A stretch of 64,000 bases of DNA, from NCBI GenBank assembly GCA_038363925.1, contig JAQQWL010000018.1:558001-622000 (forward strand). The letters run 5' to 3'. The notes below the pieces were generated by a model. The model saw only the letters and a program-made list of their open reading frames with translations, was not told the origin of the DNA and did not search any database. This document shows, piece after piece, positions 31,074-41,271 of the stretch. Source of the DNA: Apiospora phragmitis. Taxonomy: Eukaryota; Ascomycota; Sordariomycetes; Amphisphaeriales; Apiosporaceae. The translations under genes and the position numbers were made by a program. Within the stretch, counting starts at the first letter, position 1. Each line of letters opens with the position of its first letter.

Positions 31074-34000
31074 ATGCGACTTCTACAGCGACAAGAAGAT
31101 GGCAAGTTCAGCCTTACCGAGGTGTCGCAGAACATTCCCTCGTATGCGATACTTTCGCATACCTGGGAAAAAGGTGAGGAGGTCACGTTCGAAGACGTCA
31201 CGCAAAACAGAGGACCCGGCAAGAAAGGCTACCAGAAGCTTCAGTTCTGTGCAAGGCAGGCTGCCGATGACAACATTGAACACTTCTGGATAGACAGCTG
31301 TTGCATCGACAAATCCAATAGCTCCGAACTCTCCGAGGCGATCAATTCCATGTTCCGCTGGTATCAGCAGTCGACCAAATGCTATGTATACCTCGCCGAT
31401 GTTTCGAAAGGCACCGATTTCAAGACCGACGAACTATCGCGATCGGTGTGGAAGCCCTCTTTCCGACGGAGCAGGTGGTTTACCCGCGGCTGGACACTCC
31501 AAGAGCTGATTGCGCCGGCGTCGGTGGAATTTTTCTCAGGAGAAGGCCAGCGCTTAGGCGATAAAACATCCTCGAACCATTACTCATCGAAATCACGAAG
31601 ATCCCCGAATCCGCCCTCCGAGGAAGTCCCCTTTCACAGTTCAGTATCGACGAACGTATGTCATGGGCAAAAGGCCGAACGACGACGCGCGAAGAAGATA
31701 CGGCATATCTCTTTTGGGATATTTGGCGTTTTCGTACCTCTTATATACGGCGAAGGGGCGCAGAGTGCGTGGTCACGTTTGCGCAGGGAGATATCCAGAA
31801 CTCAGGACTCCCTGGTGAAGGTGCTCGCGAATTTACCTATTGCAGAAGGCGCTTCCTTCGACTCCCACGCTGAAGAACACAATTCAACCTGCCTCCAAGA
31901 TACTCGAGTCGAGCTCTTACACGAAATCGACGAATGGATTCAGGATTCGAACGCCAAAGCGATATTTTGGCTCAATGGCATGGCAGGAACGGGCAAGTCC
32001 ACCATCTCGCGTACCCTAGCGCATACTGCCTCCACGGGCGGGTTTCTTGGTGCTAGCTTCTTCTTCAAACGTGGTGAAGGGGATCGTGGCGGCGTCTCTA
32101 AGTTCATCTCCACTCTGGCAGCGCAGCTGTGCTCACGGGAACCGGCTGTTATACCGCACATCCAAGCTGCTATCGATTCCGACTCTGCGATCTTCGGAAA
32201 AGCGATGCGAGAACAAATCGAGAAGCTTCTATTTCAACCGCTATCGAAAATTTCCGGAGCTGCTTATAAGGACCGTGCTCTTCTAATTGTCGTCGACGCC
32301 CTTGACGAGTGCGAGCGCGAGGAGGATATTAGACACCTTATTCACCTGTTCTCGGGCTCGAAAAGACTAAAATCGCCACGACTCAAGATCTTTCTTACCA
32401 GCAGACCCGAGCTTCCTATCCGTCTTGGCTTTACTGCGATCAAAGGAGCATACCAAGATCTTGTTCTTCACGAGGTTGCTGGGCCTGTTATTGAGCGGGA
32501 TATCCGCGCTTTCGTCGAAAGTGAGCTCACACAGGTCAGGAATACGTATAATGCTTCCGTGCCAGACAATCGACACGTACCCGCCACATGGCCGCGCGAA
32601 GCTGACATTCAAACTCTGGTCAAGATGGCGGTGCCACTGTTCATCTTCGCCGCTACCGTCTGTCGCTTTATCGGTGATCGCAGACTTGGCAGCCCGGATA
32701 AAAAGCTTCGAAGGGTTTTAGAACAACACACTACAGGTCTGGAATCCAAACTTAATGCTACGTATTTGCCTGTTTTGGAACAGCTGGTCTCCGGTCTTTC
32801 AGAACAGGAGCAAAAAGATGCGTTGAGATCGTTCCGCAATGTCGTCGGTTCGATCGTGGTGCTTGCTAGTCCCCTTTCTGCTTCGGCTCTGGCTCAGTTG
32901 CTTGACACTACTTTGGACGACGTGCTGAATAATCTAGACTTACTTTATTCCGTTCTCAGTATCCCCGATTCATCTGAACAACCGATCCGATTACTGCATC
33001 TATCCTTCCGCGACTTCCTTCTCGACCCGGAGAAGCGAGAGCGCAACCGGTTCTGGATTAATGAGAAAGAGGTCCATCCTCGGCTAGCCACGGAATGTCT
33101 GCGAGTCATGAATAGCTCGCTGCGGACGGATATCTGCCAAGTCCAAGCCCCAGGAACGACACTCTCTGAGATCGATTCACAGCGAATCAACGAGCGCCTG
33201 CAGCCAGAGATACAGTATGCCTGCCGCTACTGGGTATACCACTTGGAACAGTCAGGTACAATGATCACCGACGATTGTGAGGTGTACAACTTCTTGAAAA
33301 GCCATCTCCTACATTGGCTAGAAGCGCTCAGTCTAATGAACAGAGCTTCAGAAAGCTTGCGGGTTTTAACCACATTAAGTAGTCTTATAGTACGCTACCC
33401 CCCGACCCGTTCCGTTAAGTTACTAACCAACTGTTAAGCCCAGTACCAGTAAACCACTAATCGATTTCCTTAGCGACGCAAACCGCTTTATTCTGGCCAA
33501 CGTTTCTACTATTCAAGTTGCCCCTCTTCAAGTCTATTCATCTGGCCTCCTCTTTGGCCCCGAAACAGAGCGTAATCCGTACTACATTTCAAGATCTTAT
33601 CCCACAATGGATCTTGTACCAGCCAGTAGTAGACGACAAGTGGAATAATTGCCGCCAGACGCTCGAGGGCCACAGCGCCGGCGTCACCTCGGTGGCGTTC
33701 TCGCCCGACAGCAAGCTGGTGGCGTCGGCGTCGAGCGACCGGACGGTCAAGGTCTGGGACGCGCAGACGGGCGCAGAAAAAGCAGACGCTCGAGGGCCAC
33801 AGCGCTTGGGTCATCTCGGTGGCGTTCTCGCCCGACAGCCAGCTGGTGGCGTCGGCGTCGCACGACCGGACGGTCAAGGTCTGGGACGCGCAGACGGGCG
33901 CAGAAAAGCAGACGCTCGAGGGCCACAGCGGTCCGGTCAGCTCGGTGGCGTTCTCGCCCGACAGCAAGCTGGTGGCGTCGGCGTCGAGCGACCGGACGGT

Positions 34001-35364
34001 CAAGGTCTGGGACGCGCAGACGGGCGCAGAAAAGCAGACGCTCGAGGGCCACAGCGGTCCGGTCAGCTCGGTGGCGTTCTCGCCCGACAGCAAGCTGGTG
34101 GCGTCGGCGTCGAGCGACCGGACGGTCAAGGTCTGGGACGCGCAGACGGGCCAAGAGAAGCAGACGCTCGAGGGCCACAGCGGTTGGGTCAGCTCGGTGG
34201 CGTTCTCGCCCGACAGCAAGCTGGTGGCGTCGGCGTCGCACGACAAGACGGTCAAGGTCTGGGACGCGCAGACGGGCCAAGAGAAGCAGACGCTCGAGGG
34301 CCACAGCGTCGACGTCACCTCGGTGGCGTTCTCGCCCAACAGCCAGCTGGTGGCGTCGGCGTCGAGCGACCGGACGGTCAAGGTCTGGGACGCGCAGACG
34401 GGCGCAGAAAAGCAGACGCTCGAGGGCCACAGCGCTTGGGTCATCTCGGTGGCGTTCTCGCCCGACAGCCAGCTGGTGGCGTCGGCGTCGGACGACCGGA
34501 CGGTCAAGGTCTGGGACGCGCAGACGGGCGCAGAAAAGCAGACGCTCGAGGGCCACAGCGGTCCGGTCAGCTCGGTGGCGTTCTCGCCCGACAGCAAGCT
34601 GGTGGCGTCGGCGTCGGACGACAAGACGGTCAAGGTCTGGGACGCGCAGACGGGCCAAGAGAAGCAGACGCTCGAGGGCCACAGCGGTTGGGTCAGCTCG
34701 GTGGCGTTCTCGCCCCGACAGCCAGCTGGTGGCGTCGGCGTCGAGCGACCGGACGGTCAAGGTCTGGGACGCGCAGACGGGCGCAGAAAAGCAGACGCTC
34801 GAGGGCCACAGAATTTGGGTCAGCTCGGTGGCGTTCTCGCCCGACAGCAAGCTGGTGGCGTCGGCGTCGAGCGACCGGACGGTCAAGGTCTGGGACGCGC
34901 AGACGGGCCAAGAAAAGCAGACGCTCGAGGGCCACAGCGGCGACGTCATCTCGGTGGCGTTCTCGCCCGACAGCAAGCTGGTGGCGTCGGCGTCGGACGA
35001 CAAGACGGTCAAGGTCTGGGACGCGCAGACGGGCCAAGAGCTACAGACCACCCACATAGGCACCACTTCCTCTATATTGTCATTTAGCCCGAATTCTTCA
35101 CATCTTCTTACTGATATTGGAGCTATTGCTATTGGTACCCAACCTAGTCAGTCATCACCTCCACAGCGCGAGGTTTCACGCCTTGGCTATGGCATTAGCG
35201 AGGATCGCAGCTGGATAACTTGGCATGGAAATTATCTGTTATGGTTACCGCCTGATTTCCGGCCAGTATCATCCGCTGTTGCCGGCTCTTTGATTACGAT
35301 CGTCTGTGCTTCGGGGAGGGTGGTTTTCATAGAATGCGACATGGAAGGGGTTGGGAAGCAGTGA
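31074..35364 (+). CDS. HET-NACHT-WD40 (HNWD-type) NLR, frame-interrupted
   Basis: ATG 31074. HET domain (residues ~20-230): SYAILSHTWEKGEEVTF, FWIDSCCIDKS, RGWTLQELIAPASVEFF. NACHT NTPase: Walker A LNGMAGTGKST at about residue 302, Walker B LLIVVDALDECE at about 405, then LTSRPELPIRLGF and a winged-helix-like region with LHLSFRDFLLDPEKR. A 49-nt intron at 33390-33438 joins to DANRFILANVSTIQVAPLQV. Eleven 42-residue WD40 repeats follow (33656-35043), then a C-terminal cap ending 35364. The domain order matches Podospora HET-E/HET-D/HNWD incompatibility receptors. Breaks: a compensated frameshift inside the HET domain (about 31562-31715) and +1 slips near 33556-33561, in A5 at 33777-33781 and in C4 at 34713-34716. 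It is therefore a pseudogene or carries sequencing indels. Confidence 0.85.
33656..35043 (+). repeat. eleven 126-bp WD40 repeats
   Basis: Units start at 33656, 33783, 33909, 34035, 34161, 34287, 34413, 34539, 34665, 34792 and 34918. All are 126 bp except units 1 and 9, which are 127 bp. The framework is almost invariant. Variable slots in order: after GHS, AGVT, AWVI, GPVS, GPVS, GWVS, VDVT, AWVI, GPVS, GWVS, (R)IWVS, GDVI; K or Q before LVAS; SDR, HDR, SDR, SDR, HDK, SDR, DDR, DDK, SDR, SDR, DDK; and A or Q before the final EK. The near identity indicates recent unequal exchange or gene conversion. Confidence 0.95.
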
Positions 35365-36231
35365 TTCTTGCGCAATTTCTATTTTAAGGCTTCTACTCTT
35401 TATCCTCTTTTTTTACTACCTTTGAAAATGGAGGGTTTCAGGGAGCGTCGTCAATTTATAGACCGCTTCGCCTTCGTTGGGGACCAGGAAGATTCTAGAC
35501 ACAGGTCCTAAATGAGTAATATTTGTTGCCACCGTAAAGCAGGAGGGGTATATGCCAAGTCTATCTAGTGGCGCCAGCCTTCAATCAATCGATAGAATTG
35601 AAAGGGCATGCAGGCTTCTTCGTAGTGCTCTATTTGTGATGCTCTATATGGGGTGCTAGAACATTCCTCGAAACTGGTCATGTACGTATGCTTTTGAGGT
35701 AATGCCTTCATGTGGTTACTGTATGTAGAAAGCAGCGTGGAGCTGGTTCGCGACCCCGCACCATTAGGGTCAACTCCTCGTGATTGATTACCTAAGCGCC
35801 TACATGGGATGACAGGTACATGCCAAGCCTTGGTAGAGTACAAAACCAGCCATCTGGTCAGCGGGTAAGCGTCACTGTGCACCATTCCTAAAATAGAAAG
35901 TGGTCCAAGCGGAGATGAATTTCTCGGCCCCCCAGCGAGGAAGCCGATTTCGTTACCTTCTGTAGTCTATATACACGAAGTGAGAGAATGTTCCTGAATA
36001 GGCATTACGCGTACAGTGCTTCTAGAGAGTTCTCTGGTGGGGATGTGTCCCTGCGGTAATCACGTGACTAGAAGGTCCCGGAAATCCAACTCAATATAGA
36101 AGCCAGGAACAGCTTATGCTAAAGCATTATTATCGTAGTATCTATATTAATGTCTATATAAAGCTCCTTCTGGTTTTACTACTGTCCTCGATATTTAACT
36201 CTAGCCTGGGCATCCAAACTAAGAGAGCTAA
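35365..36231. other. 3' flank of the NLR; one weak small ORF
   Basis: A 106-codon minus frame with an ATG (35885-35565, MVHSDAYPLTRWLVLYSTKA) is open, Ser/Thr/His-rich and unrecognised. Its status as a gene is unsupported. No NLR partner or effector gene of a known type was seen in this flank. Confidence 0.3.
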
Positions 36232-36446
36232 TGTTGGAACAGCAGGAACTGAGGTTTTTCCATATTACTCCAAAAGGGGTGCCACGTGCCTGCGCGCACG
36301 AACCCCCTTTTCTGTTTCATGAAGAGGGGCATACGATGCCCCTCGCAGCTAGCACTGAAGATAGACATGAACAAGAACAAAAGCAATACAACCCCGATTG
36401 AACCCGGAACCCCAACCTGTACGTACGTACGAAAGCCCATTCAACA
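36232..36446 (+). mobile_element. solo LTR, 215 bp, with GCTAA target duplication
   Basis: The element begins TGTTGGAACAG and ends CATTCAACA (TG..CA). It is flanked on both sides by the 5-bp duplication GCTAA (36227-36231 and 36447-36451). It contains the inverted repeat GGGGCATACGATGCCCC and a GTACGTACGTAC block. Diverged relatives are at 17283 (reverse) and 43242. No internal retrotransposon sequence is present, so it is a solo LTR left by recombination. Confidence 0.9.
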
Positions 36447-36681
36447 GCTAATTCTTCTCGCGTTTTGCAGCCTTCAGTTGATACTTTACTCAATACAACA
36501 GTGCTATGTAACCAGCAGGGAAAAGATTTGTATTTTCCCTTTGCTGCTTACACTTTGTCAGGCTTGTACCTGACAAGGGTCTGATAACCGGCTGCAGAGC
36601 GCCGAGGTCGCCGCTAGGTATATAAGTCTAGAGGTCCTCCTAGACAGTTGGAGGACCAGAGTTCAGTGAATGCACACCCTA

Positions 36682-36701
36682 CCCCCCCCCCCCTCCCCCC
36701 C
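36682..36701. repeat. poly-C tract
   Basis: Twelve C, one T and seven C in a row. It is a likely site of length error or slippage and has no gene association. Confidence 0.8.
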
Positions 36702-36795
36702 GGGCATCTCTTCACTCTATCCGTACGACCTTGACACACTTGGCGCTTTACCGTCCATAATTAACTGTTTCAGAAAGCAAAATAAATAAAAGCAA

Positions 36796-37860
36796 TTAAT
36801 ATACCACTCTCCACTGTTTCCTCAAACACTCAGCAAACCCTTTATGGATACTCGTGGAGAGCGCGGCGAAGAGAATCATCGAAGTGCTCGAGGGAGGGGG
36901 GCAGTGGATGATACGGGACAGTAGTTCAAGTTCTTCAATGCCGCCGACCTGGGCGAGCTCGGTGACCCAGTCGAGGCTTTCATGCTTGATGTCAATAAGC
37001 AACTGGAAGTCAGCCGCAGACATCTCGCGAGGCTCGTCGGAGATGGTGTCGGCCGTCGACAAATGGGAATAATAAGTGGGCTTCCCGCACTCTACCACAA
37101 GGCGTAACTTGCGGATCCCGTGATGACAGCCATGAGGAATTTGGAGACGATTTTGTTCTTGGGTCTCATTACTGCCATCAGTAATACTACTATTATTTTC
37201 ATCATCGCGATTGCCACTGCTCAGTGATGATGACGCTGATGGTGGTGATAGTTTGGATAGATAGCGGCACACAGAGCGCCATAAGTCGATATCGCTATGG
37301 AGGCCATAGTAGGGAAATGGGCCACGCTTATAGAGGGAAATTGCGTGGATCATTCTTCTTGACGGGGCCGTCAAGTCTGACAGGAATGGCTCCACAGCTT
37401 CCATGTCGGCTCCAAAGTCGAAAGTATGTTGTCCGTACACCAAGCTCGACGTTTCAGTGTAGACGAGGCGGCTCACGCGCATTAGAGCCGCGTAGATGAT
37501 GTATTCACTAGTGCTGCCGCTGTTCTTGTCTTGGAAGGAGGATAGTGCGCAGAACATATTATCTTGGTCTTTTGCCTTGCTCGTCTCTGGAACGTAGCAG
37601 TATTGTTGATGAAGTGAACTAGTCAGAGACTGCTTCTGGGAGTCATGATAGTAGTAGGTGGTCTCGTAGCTGCCCCGGCGCTGTAGCATTGAGGCCTTCC
37701 CTATCACATGATATCGACTCCTGATCCGCATTGGAGTCCGTGGTAGCTGGTTCTCGTCGGCGTTGCGAATCTTGATGGCGGTCTCTATTGGGTGGTTGAA
37801 TAGGTGACTATAGATAAGCCGTCGGATTTCGGCCGGGGCAGTGGTGAAAGGCGAGCCCAT
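36796..37860 (-). CDS. F-box-like / DUF7730-type fungal protein
   Basis: Intact single-exon frame of 354 residues from the ATG at 37860. The N-terminus TTAPAEIRRLIYSHLFNHP is the LPxEIRxxIYxxLL-type F-box-like start seen in many fungal proteins. A conserved ALMRVSRLVYTETSSLVYGQ followed by HTFDF matches the DUF7730 core. The rest contains an Asn/Ser-rich insertion (NRDDENNSSITDGSNETQEQ) and ends RKQWRVVY. Such proteins are numerous in ascomycetes and are presumed substrate adaptors or structural proteins, but individual functions are unknown. No disruption is seen. Confidence 0.7.
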   Translation of the reverse strand: MGSPFTTAPAEIRRLIYSHLFNHPIETAIKIRNADENQLPRTPMRIRSRYHVIGKASMLQRRGSYETTYYYHDSQKQSLTSSLHQQYCYVPETSKAKDQDNMFCALSSFQDKNSGSTSEYIIYAALMRVSRLVYTETSSLVYGQHTFDFGADMEAVEPFLSDLTAPSRRMIHAISLYKRGPFPYYGLHSDIDLWRSVCRYLSKLSPPSASSSLSSGNRDDENNSSITDGSNETQEQNRLQIPHGCHHGIRKLRLVVECGKPTYYSHLSTADTISDEPREMSAADFQLLIDIKHESLDWVTELAQVGGIEELELLSRIIHCPPPSSTSMILFAALSTSIHKGFAECLRKQWRVVY

Positions 37861-38397
37861 CTTAATTAGGGGGGATGGTGCTGTGCGATGTATAAATATT
37901 GGGAGAGATAATAGTTGGCTTACTGTAAATCAATTAATAAGCATTGCCATACTTCCAGCCAGAATCTTGATTAGTCATTTAAGTATTTAGTAGAATAATA
38001 AAGGTACTGTAATGCGTACGTAGAACACAGTATGTACAAGTATATACGTTATAAGTAAGCAAATGGCCTGCCTACGGGGAAATTCGCTAAGAATAATTGG
38101 TGGCGACGCTGTACTGCACTAAATCATATTACATACAGGATATCAATAGGTTAATTCCAACTTGGCCGATGACAATGACGGAAGTGCGCTGAAACGCTAG
38201 GAATATAGCGCGCGCTAAGGATTTGATGACATGGACAGTTTATTAATTCATAGATAGCACTGTGAGCTTTGTCACACAAGGAGTGGCTTAAGCAGGGAGT
38301 TTTGTCCTGAGTTGCATTGAAGTGAAACCCAGCTGTGATATCTTATTGTATATATACTTACAGAATTCAAATAAAAAAGCATAGAAGAAAAAGTAAG
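37861..38397. other. AT-rich intergenic DNA
   Basis: No coding frame of note. A TATAAATATTGG motif at about 37891 is a plausible TATA box for the minus-strand gene at 37860. Confidence 0.35.
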
Positions 38398-38791
38398 TGT
38401 TGGGAGATCACATGTGTCCATTCATGATCTATGGTGATGATGATGTGTTGGTGGTGGGAAGCACCCTAACTAACATGCTGAACAAGGCCTGTATGGGGTC
38501 AAACCACCCCACTAGCCATATGTGCTGTGGAATACCTCCAACAGTAAGCTTTCATATTGTTGGAAAAAAGGGTTCTCCAAAAGGCTGGTTCTGAGAGAAT
38601 ATGGAAAACCTTAACAAGTCACATACCATGGTAACTCCAGTACACGGAGTTCAGGTCAATGCCCTAGAAACTTAATTAATATGGGTATAAATGGCCAAGA
38701 AAAATCTCTCCTAGAGAAAGAAGGGAGAAGAGAATACATCACACTCAACAACACCAATTCTACATCCAATTGACACAAGTGATATCTAACA
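38398..38791 (+). mobile_element. LTR-like element, tentative
   Basis: The sequence starts TGTTGGGAGATCAC and ends GTGATATCTAACA, so its termini are inverted repeats (TGTT..AACA, GATCAC/GTGAT). It includes a TATA-like GGGTATAAATGG near 38680. No 5-bp target duplication was found (GTAAG versus CATAT), so it may be one LTR of a damaged element. No retrotransposon ORF follows it. Confidence 0.35.
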
Positions 38792-40669
38792 CATATACTG
38801 AAAACACACAGCCCGGTATGTAAAAGATGTGGACTGGTGCGACAACACCTGGAAGGATTCGCTTCTCAACCAGTGTGATGTCTATCTGTTGTTGGGGGAG
38901 CCATATTAACTTGACAATATGAGGTGCAAAGTTCTGATCATAAGTGCATGTTGCTGCTTTGCTCTTCTGTAATAACTTATTGCTCTTCTTTCATGCTGTT
39001 GTGACTGTCTGTCTGGTAATGAATATATAAAAATGAATGTATGTTTCTATATGTGACAAAAGTGAGAGTGTGTGTATGGATAATTGATTTATGATGATGA
39101 TTATTGGGATTGCTTCTTTCCTCCTTTTCTAGCCTTGGCCGAAGCCTTATTAGTACCTCGGGAGTGCATGGTTCAACAGGTCCTTAACTCTGTCACACTA
39201 GCCCTGCTACAATACAATAATAAAGACCTATTAGGCCCCTTATCTAGAATGACCAACGCGAAAGGTGTCAGATGTGGTACATTGAGGGGTATGATGGTTC
39301 AATTGATTGGTCTTTTTTTCTGTCTGTCTTGATCAGAGATTTGCCCTTCTTCTTAACGTCGGCGACGTCCATTTCGGACGTCCGGTAGTAAGGTTCATCC
39401 AGTCTGCACATATGCTTCGGTAGGACCTAGCGTGTATGCTTATCCATCTTAGCATATCTGACAAAAGGAATGTTAGTCGATTGTATAAGTACCAGAACGG
39501 AAAAGCTGGTCATGGTGCGTTAGTGCGTTCCTTAATTTCCTTGCACTTTGTGTTTTGTCGTGGACTCGTGATTTGAATCAATTTGATTCCTCCATGTACC
39601 TTTTTCAAAACCACAGTGCGAGCTTGGAGATAAATTACAGCTTTGCCCATGTTCTCGTCCTTTGAATAACCTTGAAGTAGATGTCTCTGACGATAACGTA
39701 GTGTTAGTTTTCGAAGCATCGAGTATAATTTCAAGCATTAAAACCCCTAAAAACTAAGGCTTGTTGTGTAAAGGTATTAGCCCGATAGTTAACGATAAAA
39801 GCTTAATATATACTTTTTAATGTTAATGCTTATAAATAGAATCTATAAATAGCCTTAGGCTAGGAAATCTATTTTTAAATAAGAATTAACCTTAAAATAT
39901 AAGGTAGTCCGCTTTTATATAGCTATAAATAGCTTTATTATACATTAAAAAGCTATTATAAAAAGTGTTACACAGTATATTACAGTACTAATACTACTGT
40001 ACTAACAGTGCTAGTACTACTGTATTAACAGTGTTATAGCTAAGGGCTTACTCCACTAGCTATTCTTCCCCGTTCGGTAACATTCTATTACCCACTGGTA
40101 TACGTAATGCCACGTATACCGATTCCTTCTCTTTCTATCTATTACTACAGCTTAGATAGCCGTATTCTTATCTATAAATACGGCTATTCTCTCCCTCTCG
40201 TTAAGTAAATAGTTAAGTAGAAGCAAGCAACATCACAACACAATGCACTGGTTTCTAAGATCGTTATTCGTCCTTTAGGACCGCCTAAAGCGGCCTCTTT
40301 AAACTTATTCCTCCTTAGTTACCCTGTAGCTACCTTGTAGCTACAGCCGCATATATATACACCTTGGCTAGAATACAGGTAGCTTAGGATGGTTACACTA
40401 TAACCACCTCCGCCTATCTTGTAGCACGTTTTTACCCTTTATACAGATAGCCTAGGGCTAGCTACCTTGTAGCTACCTTTGCCTACCCTGTAGCGTGCTC
40501 TCCAGTGTATACTTACAGGTATATAAGCCCTGTAACTGCCGTGGCAGGCGCTCTCTATAGCGTACTTGCTTCCGGCTACTGGAAGCCTTGGTTAGGGACC
40601 TCCGACCCCTGCCAACAAAAAGCAATAAATTATACTACAGCTTAAAGCTATAATAAAGAAAACTTTATA
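38792..40669. other. AT-rich, gene-free stretch
   Basis: TA-rich DNA with recurring AGCTACCTTGTAGCTAC-type short inverted text (about 40325 and 40460) and no motif-bearing frame. An ORF at 39084-39332 and short minus frames near 39510-39738 have no recognisable content. The composition is consistent with heavily mutated repeats. Confidence 0.4.
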
Positions 40670-41126
40670 TGTTAAGAGATATGTATCTCTCCTTACTTCT
40701 CTATAAGTCTACTAGACTCTATATGTATCTAGAATCTTCTATAAACACGCTGTCCACTTCTAACTAGGTCTATAAAGACCCAGCCTTTTACTAGGCTTTA
40801 GGAGTGAAAGGCTAAGGCATTTAAATAATACTGTTGGAAGGCGAATCAGTTAGGTAAGATTGTTAGGAACCTGGCTGGTGCGCCAATAGTGAGAACATTA
40901 GTCGGCACGTACGTAAACCGACGCACTTACCCATCCGAGTACCGAACGAGCAAATAAGAGCAGATAAGAGCTGCCCTCATGGCTACCTGGATAGCAGGGA
41001 AAGAGTATTTATTAGAGGGATTACAGATAAATTGAAAGATAGAAAGCAAGCAAGTAAGAAGCATCGCAATTCCAAGGACTTAAACCGTGCGGCTTTTAAT
41101 AAATACACTCCTTCACCCCTTTAATA
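40670..41126 (+). mobile_element. older LTR (relative of 54093) split by a nested LTR
   Basis: 40670-40831 matches the left and middle part of the LTR at 54093-54266 (AACACGCTG, TAGGTCTATAAAGAC, AAGGCTAAGGCATTTA). Its right end (ACACTCCTTCACCCCTTTAATA) resumes at 41107 after an insertion at 40832-41101. C-to-T and G-to-A differences relative to the 54093 copy are frequent. Confidence 0.7.
40832..41101 (+). mobile_element. solo LTR nested in the older LTR, AATAC duplication
   Basis: A 270-bp insertion starts TGTTGGAAGGCG and is flanked by AATAC on both sides (40827-40831 and 41102-41106). Its right terminus reads TTTTAATA instead of ..CA, which would follow from C-to-T change. No internal coding sequence is present. 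Confidence 0.65.
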
Positions 41127-41271
41127 TTTGTTGTGGCTCCAGGCCACCAGCCCACCTGGGGGCTGCCTATTTCCCCATAGGAGCTTAGCTAGCAAGCCAG
41201 AACGTCTGTAGATAGAGACATCATCATCAATGCATCTCCAGCCTTTGGTCCCAACAATATTATATAGTGTA

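Noticed and set aside
33656..35043. CRISPR-like array
   Set aside because: The regular repeats are contiguous coding WD40 units without spacers, in a eukaryotic gene.
33509..35066. Long antisense and out-of-frame ORFs across the WD40 array
   Set aside because: They are shadows of the 126-bp repeat; translations are low-complexity Arg/Gly/Ala repeats without family pattern.
31074..35364. Reading the HET-NACHT ORF and the WD40 ORFs as separate genes
   Set aside because: A 49-nt intron with a CTAAC-type branch site links them and the linker motif (DANRFILANVSTIQVAPLQV) is the normal family continuation.
36286..36573. ORFs over the LTR copies (also 17289-17681 and 43288-43479)
   Set aside because: Open frames in a non-coding LTR; the three copies do not keep a common frame.
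40560..40616. Possible tRNA-like sequence in the AT-rich block
   Set aside because: No cloverleaf with a proper T-loop (GGTTCGAATCC type) could be drawn.
39762..40616. A longer LTR from TGTTGTG to GCCAACA
   Set aside because: The ends fit TG..CA but flanking 5-mers do not match and the interior shows no second copy in the window.
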